From the NCBI GenBank assembly GCA_041749015.1, contig JBGTCD010000108.1, positions 1 through 64,000 on the forward strand: 64,000 nucleotides of DNA, in the 5' to 3' direction. Of the stretch, positions 27,295 to 36,285 are shown in pieces (position 1 is the first letter of the stretch; each line of letters opens with the position of its first letter). The DNA is from JBGTCD01 sp041749015 (lineage in GTDB: Bacteria; Bacteroidota; Bacteroidia; Cytophagales; Cyclobacteriaceae). The translations under genes were made by a program, and so were the position numbers. The notes beneath the pieces were generated by a model. The model searched no databases. It worked only from the letters and a program-made list of their open reading frames with translations, and was not told the DNA's origin.

Positions 27295-28209
27295 ATGATC
27301 AGAAATCTTTTTTTTTTCGTAGTGATATGCTCTCAAGGTCCCCTCATGGCACAAAAAATTGATATCCAGGGGCATCGCGGTGCCCGGGGCTTACTCCCAG
27401 AAAATACCATACCTGCTATGATCCTTGCCCTTGACCTTGGGGTCACCACGGTAGAGATGGATTTGGCCATTACCAAAGACGGGCAGGTGATCGTATCCCA
27501 TGAACCTTGGTTTGCGTCTGAAATATGTCTTGATCCCTCAGGCAATAAGATCCCCAAGGAACAGGAGAAAACCCACAACATATATGAAATGACCTACGAG
27601 GAGGTAATGGCTTATGACTGTGGGTCGGTCAGGCATCCCAACTTTCCCAGGCAAAAATCCATACAGGCCTCCAAGCCCCTGCTTTCGGAAGTCATTCGAA
27701 ATGTAGAGCGCCATGTCAAAGGGGAGACCTTAATAGAGGTAGATTATAATATTGAAATCAAATCCACCCCGGACGGTGATGGAGTGTTTCACCCAAAACC
27801 AGAGGAGTTTTCTGATTTGGTTTATGCCGTGATCGATGCTTTTTTACCCTGGGAGCGGGTAGTGATACAGTCATTTGACTTTAGAGTGCTCCAATACTGG
27901 AAAAAGAAATATCCTCAGGTAAGACTTGCCGTATTGATAGCCAATGATCAATCAATAGACCAGAATTTGAAAACGCTGGGGTTCACTCCTGAAATTTACA
28001 GCCCATATTTTGAGTTGCTTACCAGGGAAAAAGTCACCGAATTAAAAAAGAAAAAAATAAGAGTGATCCCCTGGACGGTCAACGAAATAGATAAAATGAA
28101 AACGCTGGCTCAATGGGGAGTGGATGGCATCATTACCGACTATCCGGATCGGGCAGTGCAGGCAGGCCTTACTCCCAAATCAAGAGTCCGAAAATCATTC
28201 GTGCCTTAA
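27295..28209 (+). CDS. Secreted glycerophosphodiester phosphodiesterase
   Basis: About 304 residues from the ATG at 27295. A reading from 27187 would include the tRNA and is rejected. The N-terminus is a signal peptide (LFFFVVICSQGPLMAQK). The GDPD TIM-barrel signatures are present: QGHRGARGLLPENT near 25-38, TTVEMDLAITKDG near 52-64, VSHEPW near 68, and the metal ligand Glu in IEIKSTP. The enzyme hydrolyses glycerophosphodiesters to glycerol-3-phosphate and an alcohol, so it probably salvages phospholipid head groups in the periplasm. It is followed after 60 bases by the dehydrogenase gene. Confidence 0.9.
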   Translation: MIRNLFFFVVICSQGPLMAQKIDIQGHRGARGLLPENTIPAMILALDLGVTTVEMDLAITKDGQVIVSHEPWFASEICLDPSGNKIPKEQEKTHNIYEMTYEEVMAYDCGSVRHPNFPRQKSIQASKPLLSEVIRNVERHVKGETLIEVDYNIEIKSTPDGDGVFHPKPEEFSDLVYAVIDAFLPWERVVIQSFDFRVLQYWKKKYPQVRLAVLIANDQSIDQNLKTLGFTPEIYSPYFELLTREKVTELKKKKIRVIPWTVNEIDKMKTLAQWGVDGIITDYPDRAVQAGLTPKSRVRKSFVP

Positions 28210-28269
28210 ATGAATCTGCCTGCCTGATTGCCAGGCCTAAACCACAATTTGTTAGCAGCCAATAATATT

Positions 28270-29496
28270 ATGAATGAACTCCTAAAAAAATTTGTCGATA
28301 AAAAGCCTGAGATTGTTTTTGAGTGGAAAGACCCGGAAACTGAGGCCATGGGATGGGTAGTGATCAACTCCCTCCGTGGGGGAGCGGCAGGAGGTGGCAC
28401 CAGAATGAGGCCGGGATTGGATCGGTCTGAGGTGGAATCACTGGCCAAGACTATGGAAGTGAAGTTCACCGTATCGGGCCCACCGATTGGTGGCGCAAAA
28501 TCGGGAATAAATTTTGATCCTTCTGACCCAAGAAAAATCCAAGTGCTGGAGCGATGGTATGCAGCCGTTAAGCCGCTCCTGAAGTATTACTATGGCACCG
28601 GTGGCGACCTCAATGTGGATGAAGGCCGGGAGGTCATCCCCATCATAGAAGATGTAGGCATATGGCACCCTCAGGAGGGGGTATTTACCGGACACTATAA
28701 ACCTACTGAGCCGCAGATGGTCAACCGGATCGGGCAGCTCAGACTAGGGGTGGTCAAAGTGGTGGAGCATCCGGATTTTACCCCAAATACTGCCTTGAAA
28801 TATTCCGTAGCGGATATGGCTACAGGGTATGGGGTGGCAGAGTCTATCCGGCATTACTATGATATCTGGGGTGGCGAGATTAAAGGGAAGCGCGCGGTAA
28901 TTCAGGGCTTTGGCAATGTTGGTGCGGCAGCGGCCTTTTTCCTGACTCAGATGGGCGTGAAAATAACCGGAATCATAGACCGATCCGGGGGGCTCATCAA
29001 TCCGGAAGGATATGGGAGATTGGATATCGTAAAATTTATTTCTCAGAAAAAGGGCAATCAGCTGATGTCAGATGATTTAATTTCCTTTGAGGAGGCTAAT
29101 GAAAAAATTTGGGGTGAGGAATTTGAAATTTTTGTGCCGGCAGCCTCATCGCGCTTGCTCACCAGAGCGCACGTGGAAGGCATGGCAAATTCTGGTTTGG
29201 AGGTGATGGCCTGTGGTGCCAATGTGCCATTTGCTGACCATGAAATATTTTTGGGACCTATCGGACTTTATGCAGATGCCCGATTTTCGGTGATCCCTGA
29301 CTTTATAGCCAATTGTGGTATGGCCAGGGTTTTTGCCTACTTTATGGAAACTGAAGTGAATATGGTGGATGAAGAAATTTTTAATGACATCTCCAATACA
29401 ATAAAAAAAGCTCTGGTTAAAACCCATGCTACTAATTCTAAGAAAACTGGGATTGCCTCTACATCATTGGAGGCCGCACTGAGACTTTTATTGTAG
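28270..29496 (+). CDS. Glu/Leu/Phe/Val dehydrogenase family amino-acid dehydrogenase
   Basis: About 408 residues from the ATG at 28270. The dimerisation/catalytic domain carries GGGTRMRPG near 44 and GPPIGGAKSGINFDP near 70-84, with the catalytic Lys in GGAKSG. The NAD(P)-binding Rossmann domain has VIQGFGNVGAAAAFF near 215-229. The family performs reversible oxidative deamination of glutamate or branched-chain amino acids. The substrate-pocket residues are not diagnostic to me, so leucine and glutamate dehydrogenase both remain possible. It is isolated from other amino-acid genes. AT-rich DNA without a clear terminator follows. Confidence 0.88.
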   Translation: MNELLKKFVDKKPEIVFEWKDPETEAMGWVVINSLRGGAAGGGTRMRPGLDRSEVESLAKTMEVKFTVSGPPIGGAKSGINFDPSDPRKIQVLERWYAAVKPLLKYYYGTGGDLNVDEGREVIPIIEDVGIWHPQEGVFTGHYKPTEPQMVNRIGQLRLGVVKVVEHPDFTPNTALKYSVADMATGYGVAESIRHYYDIWGGEIKGKRAVIQGFGNVGAAAAFFLTQMGVKITGIIDRSGGLINPEGYGRLDIVKFISQKKGNQLMSDDLISFEEANEKIWGEEFEIFVPAASSRLLTRAHVEGMANSGLEVMACGANVPFADHEIFLGPIGLYADARFSVIPDFIANCGMARVFAYFMETEVNMVDEEIFNDISNTIKKALVKTHATNSKKTGIASTSLEAALRLLL

Positions 29497-29621
29497 ATTT
29501 AATCAACAGGTGATTAAAATATTTGTGGTTCAAACATTCAATTCCCATTAATATGAGTTTTGGTAAAATAAATTTATTATTATAGCATTTAGTTTGATTT
29601 GAACCTCGACTGCTAATCAAT

Positions 29622-31082
29622 ATGGCTTTTCAAAAGATGGGCAAAATATCGTTGATATTAGGCTCTTTATTGGTCCTTTTGATACTTTCTGTGCAGCCGG
29701 CATTTGCTGAAGCAACTGCCGTTTCCGGGGTAGCTGCCGATGGTCATGGCACTCCGGCCGCAGGGTGGTCAGTGATTCCCTTTGTGGTGCTACTTCTAAT
29801 GATTGCTACGGGCCCTTTGTTCTATGAGCATTTCTGGCATAAAAACTACCCTAAAATTTCGGTGATCCTCGCCTTAATTGTAGTTGGGTATTATTTGTTT
29901 ATCCTCCATAATGCCCACCACCCGATCCATGCCCTGGCCGAGTATGTGCAGTTTATTTCCCTGCTTGCATCTCTTTATATTGCCTCTGGTGGGATTATGA
30001 TCGATATCGATAAAGCCTCATCACCCAAGGCCAATGTGATGATTCTCCTGATTGGCGCTGTGATCGCTAATCTTATAGGAACCACCGGTGCTTCCATGCT
30101 ACTGATAAGACCATTTATCCGTCTTAATAAAGACCGGATCAGGCCCTATCATATTGTGTTTTTTATCTTTATCGTCAGTAATGTAGGGGGATCGCTCACA
30201 CCCATCGGAGACCCTCCCTTGTTTTTAGGATTTTTAAAGGGGGTGCCCTTTTTCTGGACACTTGAGCATAACATTTTGCCATGGGTTGTAGGGGTACTGG
30301 TGCTGGCAGGTATCTTTTATTGGTTTGACAAACGCAGTGTCGAAAGGGACGAAACTATCGAAGCACCTGCTTCTTATACCAATAAAATCACCCTGACAGG
30401 GACCAGAAATTTCTTCTGGCTGACGATAGTAATCATTTCAGTCTTCCTTGATCCCAACGTAATAGACTGGGTGCCGGCCATTCATTATGATGGGCAGAAA
30501 TTTTCCTTCGTCAGAGAAATCATCATGCTTTCGGTGGCTTATCTTTCTTTCAAATTTGCTGACCAAACTTCCCTAAAAGGCAATGAATTTAGCTTTGAGC
30601 CCATTCGGGAAGTGGCCTTCATATTCGTGGGGATATTCGGCACCATGATGCCTGCCCTCGAACTGGTTGGTAACTTTGCGGCTTCTCCTGACGGGGCAAG
30701 GCTTATCACCCATAATACCCTGTATTGGGGCACTGGGATCCTTTCGGGATTCCTTGATAATGCTCCGACCTATCTTAATTTTTTGGCTGCGGCCATGTCT
30801 GCAGAAGGAGGGAGCATCAATCTCATTGACAATGTGCGTGATTTCGCTGCCGGTGGTGTATATGAGGACTCAGTGCTTTCATTGAAGGCTATATCTATCG
30901 CCGCAGTATTTTTTGGGGCGTTCACTTATATTGGCAATGGGCCTAACTTTATGGTTAAATCTATCGCAGAGCAGGTAGGTATTAAAATGCCATCTTTCTT
31001 TGGATACATGATCCGGTTTGCAATCCCATTTTTGTTCCCATTACTGATTATCACCTGGCTGATATTCTTTGCCTTCGCCTAG
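29622..31082 (+). CDS. nhaD: Na+/H+ antiporter, NhaD family
   Basis: 486 residues with an N-terminal signal-like segment (LILGSLLVLLILSVQPAFAEA) and about a dozen further membrane helices. Characteristic blocks are LIGAVIANLIGTTGAS near 147-162, GGSLTPIGDPPLFLGFLKG near 190-208, and GFLDNAPTYLNFLAAA near 374-389, all features of the ion-transporter superfamily to which NhaD belongs. It would exchange sodium for protons at the inner membrane, fitting a marine or alkaline lifestyle. The stop overlaps the stop of the convergent aspartokinase gene by four bases. Confidence 0.9.
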   Translation: MAFQKMGKISLILGSLLVLLILSVQPAFAEATAVSGVAADGHGTPAAGWSVIPFVVLLLMIATGPLFYEHFWHKNYPKISVILALIVVGYYLFILHNAHHPIHALAEYVQFISLLASLYIASGGIMIDIDKASSPKANVMILLIGAVIANLIGTTGASMLLIRPFIRLNKDRIRPYHIVFFIFIVSNVGGSLTPIGDPPLFLGFLKGVPFFWTLEHNILPWVVGVLVLAGIFYWFDKRSVERDETIEAPASYTNKITLTGTRNFFWLTIVIISVFLDPNVIDWVPAIHYDGQKFSFVREIIMLSVAYLSFKFADQTSLKGNEFSFEPIREVAFIFVGIFGTMMPALELVGNFAASPDGARLITHNTLYWGTGILSGFLDNAPTYLNFLAAAMSAEGGSINLIDNVRDFAAGGVYEDSVLSLKAISIAAVFFGAFTYIGNGPNFMVKSIAEQVGIKMPSFFGYMIRFAIPFLFPLLIITWLIFFAFA

Positions 31083-32416
31083 GCTTTCACTTCGGTGCCT
31101 TTCTGAAACAATCCTGAATTTAGATTGGCCATGGCCTCTGCCTTATACTGGGTATCCAGTAACATGGAGATGTTATTTCTGCTCCCGCCGTATGATACCA
31201 TTCTGACCGGAATATCAGACAAGGCATTGAAGACTTGCTTGATTACGCCCTTTTTTTCTGCAATCATATTACCCACGATACAAATGATGGTCTGATTATG
31301 GTCGGTGATGATGGTGCCAAACTCCTCCAATTCATGGATAATTTTTTCCAAATGGGTATTATCATCTATAGTCAGGGAGACGGCCACCTCTGAAGTGGTA
31401 ATCATGTCAATAGAGGTTTTATGATTTTCAAAGACTTCAAAAACACGCCTCAGAAAACCATAGGCCATCAGCATTCGGGTGGATTTGATTTTTATGGCAG
31501 TGATATTGTCTTTGGCAGCAATGGCTTTGATGGCAAGGTCATCTGTATTGTTAGAGATCAGCGTACCGGGGGCCTCTTCGTTGATGGTGCTTTTGAGCCT
31601 TACCGGGATGCTGTACTTTTGAGCAGGCAATATGCTGCTGGGGTGCAAAATTTTAGCCCCGAAATAAGCCAGCTCAGCCGCTTCATCAAAGTTCAGATGT
31701 GCTATGGGATAGGTGGGCTGCACCACCCTGGGGTCGTTATTATGAAGACCATCGATATCGGTCCATATTTCTACCTCAGGTGATTGAATCGCTGCACCGA
31801 TCAGGGAGGCTGTATAATCGCTGCCACCCCTTTTAAGGTTGTCTGTTTTGCCACTTGCATTCCGGCATATAAATCCCTGGGTGACCCAAATCCTGGGGCT
31901 ATTGCCTTCTAATAGCGGTTTTATTTTTTCTGAGATCGCCGGCAATACCGGTTCATGATTTTCATCAATAACCATGAAATCCAGGGCATCCAATAGCTTT
32001 ACGCTAATCTCTTGCTCTTCAAGATAATGGGTAAAAAAACGAGTGGATACCTGCTCTCCAATTGCAAGGATTTCTTTTTCATGGTCAACAGACCAGGGCT
32101 TTTGAGCAAGGGTTTTTAATAATCCAAAGTGGGTTTCAATTACAGCCTTTCCTTTTTCCAGGGATGTCTTTTGGGAATACAATTCATTAATAAAAACCTG
32201 GTAGGATCGCTCCAGATTGTTTATTTCCACCTGGATTTTTTCAGCATTCCCGGCTTTTATAAATTCACAAATTTTTACCAGGGTATTGGTGGTACCTGAG
32301 ATAGCTGAAAGGACCACAATGACCGGCCCCTCAGGGTTGGTTACTAATCGGGCCACCTTTTGCATCCGGGAGGGTAGGCCTACTGACGTCCCTCCAAATT
32401 TCATTATCTTAAACAT
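31079..32416 (-). CDS. lysC: Aspartate kinase (monofunctional)
   Basis: 445 residues. First step of lysine, threonine and methionine synthesis, phosphorylating aspartate. The kinase domain begins MKFGGTSVG, with KRGGSDYTASLIGAAI near 216-231 and WTDIDGLHNNDPR near 238-250 as the nucleotide and substrate-binding segments. Two ACT regulatory regions fill about residues 300-440, which implies amino-acid feedback. There is no homoserine dehydrogenase fusion. Which end product inhibits it is not evident. The gap to ribH upstream is only 3 bases, so they are cotranscribed even though the pathways are unrelated. No lysine riboswitch is seen. Confidence 0.93.
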   Translation of the reverse strand: MFKIMKFGGTSVGLPSRMQKVARLVTNPEGPVIVVLSAISGTTNTLVKICEFIKAGNAEKIQVEINNLERSYQVFINELYSQKTSLEKGKAVIETHFGLLKTLAQKPWSVDHEKEILAIGEQVSTRFFTHYLEEQEISVKLLDALDFMVIDENHEPVLPAISEKIKPLLEGNSPRIWVTQGFICRNASGKTDNLKRGGSDYTASLIGAAIQSPEVEIWTDIDGLHNNDPRVVQPTYPIAHLNFDEAAELAYFGAKILHPSSILPAQKYSIPVRLKSTINEEAPGTLISNNTDDLAIKAIAAKDNITAIKIKSTRMLMAYGFLRRVFEVFENHKTSIDMITTSEVAVSLTIDDNTHLEKIIHELEEFGTIITDHNQTIICIVGNMIAEKKGVIKQVFNALSDIPVRMVSYGGSRNNISMLLDTQYKAEAMANLNSGLFQKGTEVKA

Positions 32417-32419
32417 GGG

Positions 32420-32908
32420 TTAACTGCTTTTATTAAAACCTAGCATTTTAACCGCCGTGATGGCAGCCTCATCACCCTTGTTGCCATGCTTGCCACCGGC
32501 ACGGTCCAGGGCCTGCTTTTTGGTGTCCGTGGTTAGCACTCCAAAAATTACCGGCTTATTATATTTTAGCATTACATCTTTAAGGCCCTGTGCTACGGCC
32601 TGACAGATGAAGTCAAAATGCCTGGTTTCACCCTGGATGACACAACCCAGGCAAATTACCGCATCGTATTTCTTGTCAGCGGCAAGCCATTGGGCTCCTA
32701 AAGGCAGTTCGAAACTACCGGGCACATAATGTATCGAAATATTTTTCTTTTTAGCACCATTGGCAATTAAGGTATCCATGGCCCCTGAGAGGAGCGCGCC
32801 AGTTATTTCTTCATTCCATTCTGAAACGACGATTCCAAAATTACTATCCGCTACTGACCCCATATTGGTGGGGGCATATTGGCTGAGGTTTTTTTCAGAA
32901 CTTGCCAT
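32420..32908 (-). CDS. ribH: 6,7-dimethyl-8-ribityllumazine synthase
   Basis: 162 residues. Penultimate enzyme of riboflavin synthesis, condensing the pyrimidinedione with dihydroxybutanone phosphate, and usually assembled as a pentamer or capsid. Family blocks are VVSEWNEEITGALLSGA near 29-45, YVPGSFELPLGA near 61-72 and LGCVIQGETRHFDFICQAVA near 88-107 with the catalytic His. It is the first gene of a pair with aspartokinase. It follows a strong terminator-like hairpin, so it should have its own start site in 32909-32949. No FMN riboswitch is seen. Confidence 0.95.
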   Translation of the reverse strand: MASSEKNLSQYAPTNMGSVADSNFGIVVSEWNEEITGALLSGAMDTLIANGAKKKNISIHYVPGSFELPLGAQWLAADKKYDAVICLGCVIQGETRHFDFICQAVAQGLKDVMLKYNKPVIFGVLTTDTKKQALDRAGGKHGNKGDEAAITAVKMLGFNKSS

Positions 32909-32949
32909 ACTGGTAAAATTTTTAGCTCAATTATAAATGTAAATTCAAT

Positions 32950-32980
32950 AAAAAAGGGATGCGGTGCTTTCCCCATCCCT
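32950..32980 (-). terminator. Rho-independent terminator after the TPR gene
   Basis: On the minus strand an AGGGATG/CATCCCT stem with a 12-base loop is followed directly by six T residues. It lies 26 bases beyond the stop of the TPR gene and separates it from ribH. Confidence 0.75.
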
Positions 32981-33005
32981 ATAATTTCATTCGGTAAAGA
33001 GGAAA

Positions 33006-33704
33006 TTAACCACCCAGCTTTGCCTTATATTTTTTTGCCTCATTGGCTTCATTGGTATCCCAATATTCCTTGATCAGATCTGTGTATACTTTTAAAGCCT
33101 CTTCATTATTATCAGTAAGCTCATAGGCTAAGGCCAGCTTAAGCATATACCCCGGTGTAAAAAATTTATTGGGTTTATATCCAGCTGCTTTTTTATACCA
33201 ATTAATGGCCTCATCATACTCTTTCAATTCCATATGCGCATCGCCCAAAAGGGAATAGGCACGGCCTTGCAGCAGGAGGTCACTTGAAGAAAAGTCTTCC
33301 AGATAAACAATGGCTAAGGGAAATTTGCCTTGCTTCAGATAAGCTGCCCCGGAATAGAAATTTGCCAGATTGGCAGCTTTGGTTCCAGGAAAATCGTCAG
33401 CGATAGTGAGAAACCCAAGGCTATTGCCATCACCGTTCAGCGCGTAATCAAGGCTATCCTTTTCAAAGTAAAAGACCGCTTGAAACATCTCAGCCTGGGC
33501 GATGTCATTCTGTGTACTCAGGTAATACCGATAACCAAAAAAACCGCCTACCAATAGTACAACACCTAATAAAACACCGAAAACAGCAATTTTATTATTT
33601 TCAAGAAATTCTTCAGTTCGGGAAAGACGCTCTGCTATTGCCTCTGGATTTTCAAGCAATTCACTCCCAGCGGGATTCTTCTTAGTTTTATCTTTTTTAG
33701 CCAT
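33006..33704 (-). CDS. Membrane-anchored TPR protein (YfgM-like)
   Basis: 232 residues. A charged N-terminus (MAKKDKTKKNPAG) is followed by a coiled stretch, one membrane helix near 37-58 (IAVFGVLLGVVLLVGGFFGY) and tetratricopeptide repeats to the end. Clear TPR pairs include RAYSLLGDAHMELKEYDEAI near 147-166 and MLKLALAYELTDNNEEALKV near 187-206. The topology is that of YfgM-type proteins, which display TPRs in the periplasm and associate with translocon chaperones; the family link is by layout only. It has its own promoter just after pdhA and a strong terminator, so it is a single-gene unit. Confidence 0.8.
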   Translation of the reverse strand: MAKKDKTKKNPAGSELLENPEAIAERLSRTEEFLENNKIAVFGVLLGVVLLVGGFFGYRYYLSTQNDIAQAEMFQAVFYFEKDSLDYALNGDGNSLGFLTIADDFPGTKAANLANFYSGAAYLKQGKFPLAIVYLEDFSSSDLLLQGRAYSLLGDAHMELKEYDEAINWYKKAAGYKPNKFFTPGYMLKLALAYELTDNNEEALKVYTDLIKEYWDTNEANEAKKYKAKLGG

Positions 33705-33731
33705 AATTTATTTAGGTCTGCAAACGGCTCG

Positions 33732-33762
33732 CAAAGGTAGTAATATACCTAATTATAAACAA
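33732..33762 (-). promoter_or_regulatory. Bacteroidota promoter for the TPR gene
   Basis: On the minus strand TTG (33762-33760), exactly 20 bases, then TACCTTTG (33739-33732), a full match to the -33/-7 consensus. It ends 28 bases before the ATG at 33704 and begins right beyond the pdhA stop. Confidence 0.6.
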
Positions 33763-33770
33763 CACAAGGA

Positions 33771-34802
33771 TTATTCAGAAATGAAGGGGTAGTCTTCATC
33801 CATATACACATGGTGGTAGGCTTCTTCGGCAGGCGGGTAATCAGACTCCTCAGCAAACTTCACACATTCATCTACCTGCTTTTTGATTATATTTTCAATA
33901 GCCTCCAGATCTTTCGAGGTAGCATATTTTTTTTCTAAAATCGTTTTTCTGACCTGCTCCACCGGGTCCTTGCCTTTATATTCTTCCACTTCCTCTTTTG
34001 AGCGGTATTTGGCAGGATCTGACATGGAATGCCCTTTGTATCGGTAAGTCCTTAATTCAAGCAGAGTTGGGCCTTCTCCCTTTCGGGCTCTTTCGCCTGC
34101 TTTGGCCATAGCCCTGTGGACTTCTTCCACCGACATAGCATCCACAGGATATGAAGGCATGTTGTAAGCCTCACCAAGGGTGTAAAGATCGGTAACATTA
34201 GAGGTACGTGCTACAGAGGTGCCCATCGCGTAGCCATTATTTTCAATAGCAAAAATCACAGGCAGTTTCCAGAGCATGGCCATATTTAAGGCTTCATGAA
34301 AAGCCCCCTGACGCACAGCGCCATCACCCATATAGCAAATGCTGATTTTCCCTGACTTGAGATATTTTTCTGCAAAACCCATTCCGGCACCAAGCGGAAT
34401 CTGTCCGCCTACAATACCATGGCCGCCAAAAAAATGATTTTCTTTATCAAACATGTGCATGGAGCCGCCCTTACCTCGGGAGATTCCGGTCTCTTTGGCA
34501 AATAACTCAGCCATTACCTTTTTAGGATCAGAGCCCAAGGCTATGGGGTGGGCATGGTCCCGGTAGGCAGTGATGTACTTGTCACCGCGCTCCAATGCTG
34601 ATATGGCCCCAGCTACACAAGCTTCCTGACCTATATATAGGTGGCAGAATCCCTTGATTTTCTGCTGGCCATAAAGCTGCCCGGCTTTTTCTTCAAATTT
34701 CCGCATGAGCATCATGGTCTCAAACCAGGCCATGTAGGTATCCTTATCGAATTCTGATTTTTCCTTAGACTTGGTGGCTTTTGCTTTGGTGGTATTGGCC
34801 AT
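33771..34802 (-). CDS. pdhA: Pyruvate dehydrogenase E1 component, alpha subunit
   Basis: 343 residues. Thiamine-diphosphate enzyme of the pyruvate dehydrogenase complex that decarboxylates pyruvate. The ThDP/Mg motif runs from GDGAVRQGAFHEALNMA near 158-174 to ENNGYAMG near 187-194. GKGGSMHMFDK near 115-125 and the phosphorylation-loop-like YRYKGHSMSDP near 258-268 fit E1-alpha. The N-terminus is Lys/Thr-rich (MANTTKAKATKSKEK). The beta subunit and E2 are not in the window. It is divergent from recF over 55 bases, and recF's promoter appears to begin inside its first codons. Confidence 0.94.
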   Translation of the reverse strand: MANTTKAKATKSKEKSEFDKDTYMAWFETMMLMRKFEEKAGQLYGQQKIKGFCHLYIGQEACVAGAISALERGDKYITAYRDHAHPIALGSDPKKVMAELFAKETGISRGKGGSMHMFDKENHFFGGHGIVGGQIPLGAGMGFAEKYLKSGKISICYMGDGAVRQGAFHEALNMAMLWKLPVIFAIENNGYAMGTSVARTSNVTDLYTLGEAYNMPSYPVDAMSVEEVHRAMAKAGERARKGEGPTLLELRTYRYKGHSMSDPAKYRSKEEVEEYKGKDPVEQVRKTILEKKYATSKDLEAIENIIKKQVDECVKFAEESDYPPAEEAYHHVYMDEDYPFISE

Positions 34803-34817
34803 AGCGACTTATCTTTG
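34785..34817 (+). promoter_or_regulatory. Bacteroidota promoter for recF
   Basis: TTTG at 34785-34788, 21 bases, then TATCTTTG at 34810-34817, about 40 bases before the recF ATG. The -33 part lies inside the first codons of the divergent pdhA. Confidence 0.5.
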
Positions 34818-34857
34818 ATTGTTAAAATGGACTGCGAAAATAACTAAAAAATTCTGA

Positions 34858-35952
34858 ATGCGCCTTGAAAATCTGAATTTGATTCATTTTAAAAACTTTG
34901 AAAAGGCCGAAATCACCTTAAACAAGAGCCTTAATATCATATTGGGCGACAACGGTAGCGGGAAGACCAACCTCCTGGATGCTATATACTTACTTTCACT
35001 CACCAAGTCATCGCGAAGCACTCATGAAAGCCAAAATATCCTTCACGGAAAACCTTTTTTTACCGTGCAGGGTACTTTTATAAAAGATGAAAAACCTACC
35101 CTGGTTCAGGGGACTTATCAGAGGGGGAAGAAGAAGATTTTCAAGGCCGGAAAAAATGAGTATGAAAAACTCAGCGAACATATTGGGCTTTTTCCGGTGG
35201 TGATGATCGCTCCGGATGATACCGAAATGATCCAGGGGGGCAGTGAACTGAGAAGGAAGTTTTTCGATGGGATCATTGCTCAGATGGATGGTGTATTTTT
35301 GGATCATTTGCTTCAATACAGTCATTTATTGCGGCAGCGGAATAGTCTGCTGAGAAGCCATGATGGCCGAAGGGGCCTGGATGCAGCACTTTTGAACACT
35401 TATGATGAACAGCTCTTGCCACTTTCATTATCGATAAGCACCAAAAGGAATGAATTTTTACAAACCTACCTGCCCCACTTTAAAGTGAATTATGAGGCCC
35501 TGGCTGAAGGAAAGGAGTTGGTTTCCATCAAATTTGATACTGAAGTCCTGGATGACGACTTTCAATCTAGATTTAGAGCTAATAGAGACCGGGACCTGAT
35601 GCTCCAAAGGACTGAACTGGGTGCCCACAGGGATGATTTTATATTTGAGTCAGATCGATTTCCAGTAAAAAAATTTGGTTCTCAGGGACAGCAAAAATCC
35701 TTTCTCATTGCCCTGAAGTTAAGCATGTTCGATCAAATTAAAGAACAAAAGGGAAGTGCACCGATTTTGCTGCTCGATGATATTTTTGATAAGCTGGATG
35801 ACCACCGGATTTTACAAATTAAATCCCTGGTCAACAGCGGGAGGTTTGAGCAAATATTTATTACAGATGCCAGGCCCGAGCGATCCAGAAGAATTTTTGA
35901 ATCCGGATTTGAAATACTGGTAAAGGATGGAAAGATTGTAAGCGGAGATTAA
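34858..35952 (+). CDS. recF: DNA replication and repair protein RecF
   Basis: 364 residues. SMC-like ABC ATPase that helps load RecA on gapped DNA via RecOR. Walker A is LGDNGSGKTNLLDAIY near 29-44, the ABC signature-like block KFGSQGQQKSFLIALK lies near 275-290, and Walker B is ILLLDDIFDKLDDHR near 301-315. In many bacteria recF sits beside dnaA and dnaN; here it heads a two-gene unit with a DciA-like gene. Confidence 0.95.
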   Translation: MRLENLNLIHFKNFEKAEITLNKSLNIILGDNGSGKTNLLDAIYLLSLTKSSRSTHESQNILHGKPFFTVQGTFIKDEKPTLVQGTYQRGKKKIFKAGKNEYEKLSEHIGLFPVVMIAPDDTEMIQGGSELRRKFFDGIIAQMDGVFLDHLLQYSHLLRQRNSLLRSHDGRRGLDAALLNTYDEQLLPLSLSISTKRNEFLQTYLPHFKVNYEALAEGKELVSIKFDTEVLDDDFQSRFRANRDRDLMLQRTELGAHRDDFIFESDRFPVKKFGSQGQQKSFLIALKLSMFDQIKEQKGSAPILLLDDIFDKLDDHRILQIKSLVNSGRFEQIFITDARPERSRRIFESGFEILVKDGKIVSGD

Positions 35953-35976
35953 GGCTATTTTCACTAAATTTGACCT

Positions 35977-36285
35977 ATGCGGGATACCGGTTCTGGAAAT
36001 AATAACAATGAAATGACAGTGGGTGAGGCCCTTAAGGCCATGCTCAAAAACTATCATTTGCAGCAGAAGTATGAAGAAACCCGCCTGATTACTTCCTGGG
36101 AGCAGCTTGTGGGTAAAACCATTGCCGGACACACCGAAAAAGTTTATATCAGAGACAAAACCTTGTGTATCGTGCTGGATTCAGCACCCCTGCGCCACGA
36201 GTTAAAAATGGCCCGATCCAAGCTTCTTAAAAATCTGCAGGACGAATTTGGAGCTGATGTGATCACCTCAATCAGGGTTAGCTGA
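35977..36285 (+). CDS. DUF721 / DciA-like protein
   Basis: 102 residues. A single KH-like DUF721 domain (TSWEQLVGKTIAGHTEKVYI near 43-62, then LRHELKMARSKLLKNLQDEF). DciA-type proteins recruit or load the replicative helicase in bacteria lacking DnaC. This very short form consists of little more than the domain. Its position 24 bases after recF fits a role in DNA replication. Its last 18 bases overlap the 3' end of anmK on the other strand. Confidence 0.82.
   Translation: MRDTGSGNNNNEMTVGEALKAMLKNYHLQQKYEETRLITSWEQLVGKTIAGHTEKVYIRDKTLCIVLDSAPLRHELKMARSKLLKNLQDEFGADVITSIRVS

Noticed and set aside
32909..33005. FMN or lysine riboswitch before ribH and lysC
   Set aside because: The space is too short and no conserved riboswitch core is seen; it holds a terminator for the neighbouring gene instead.
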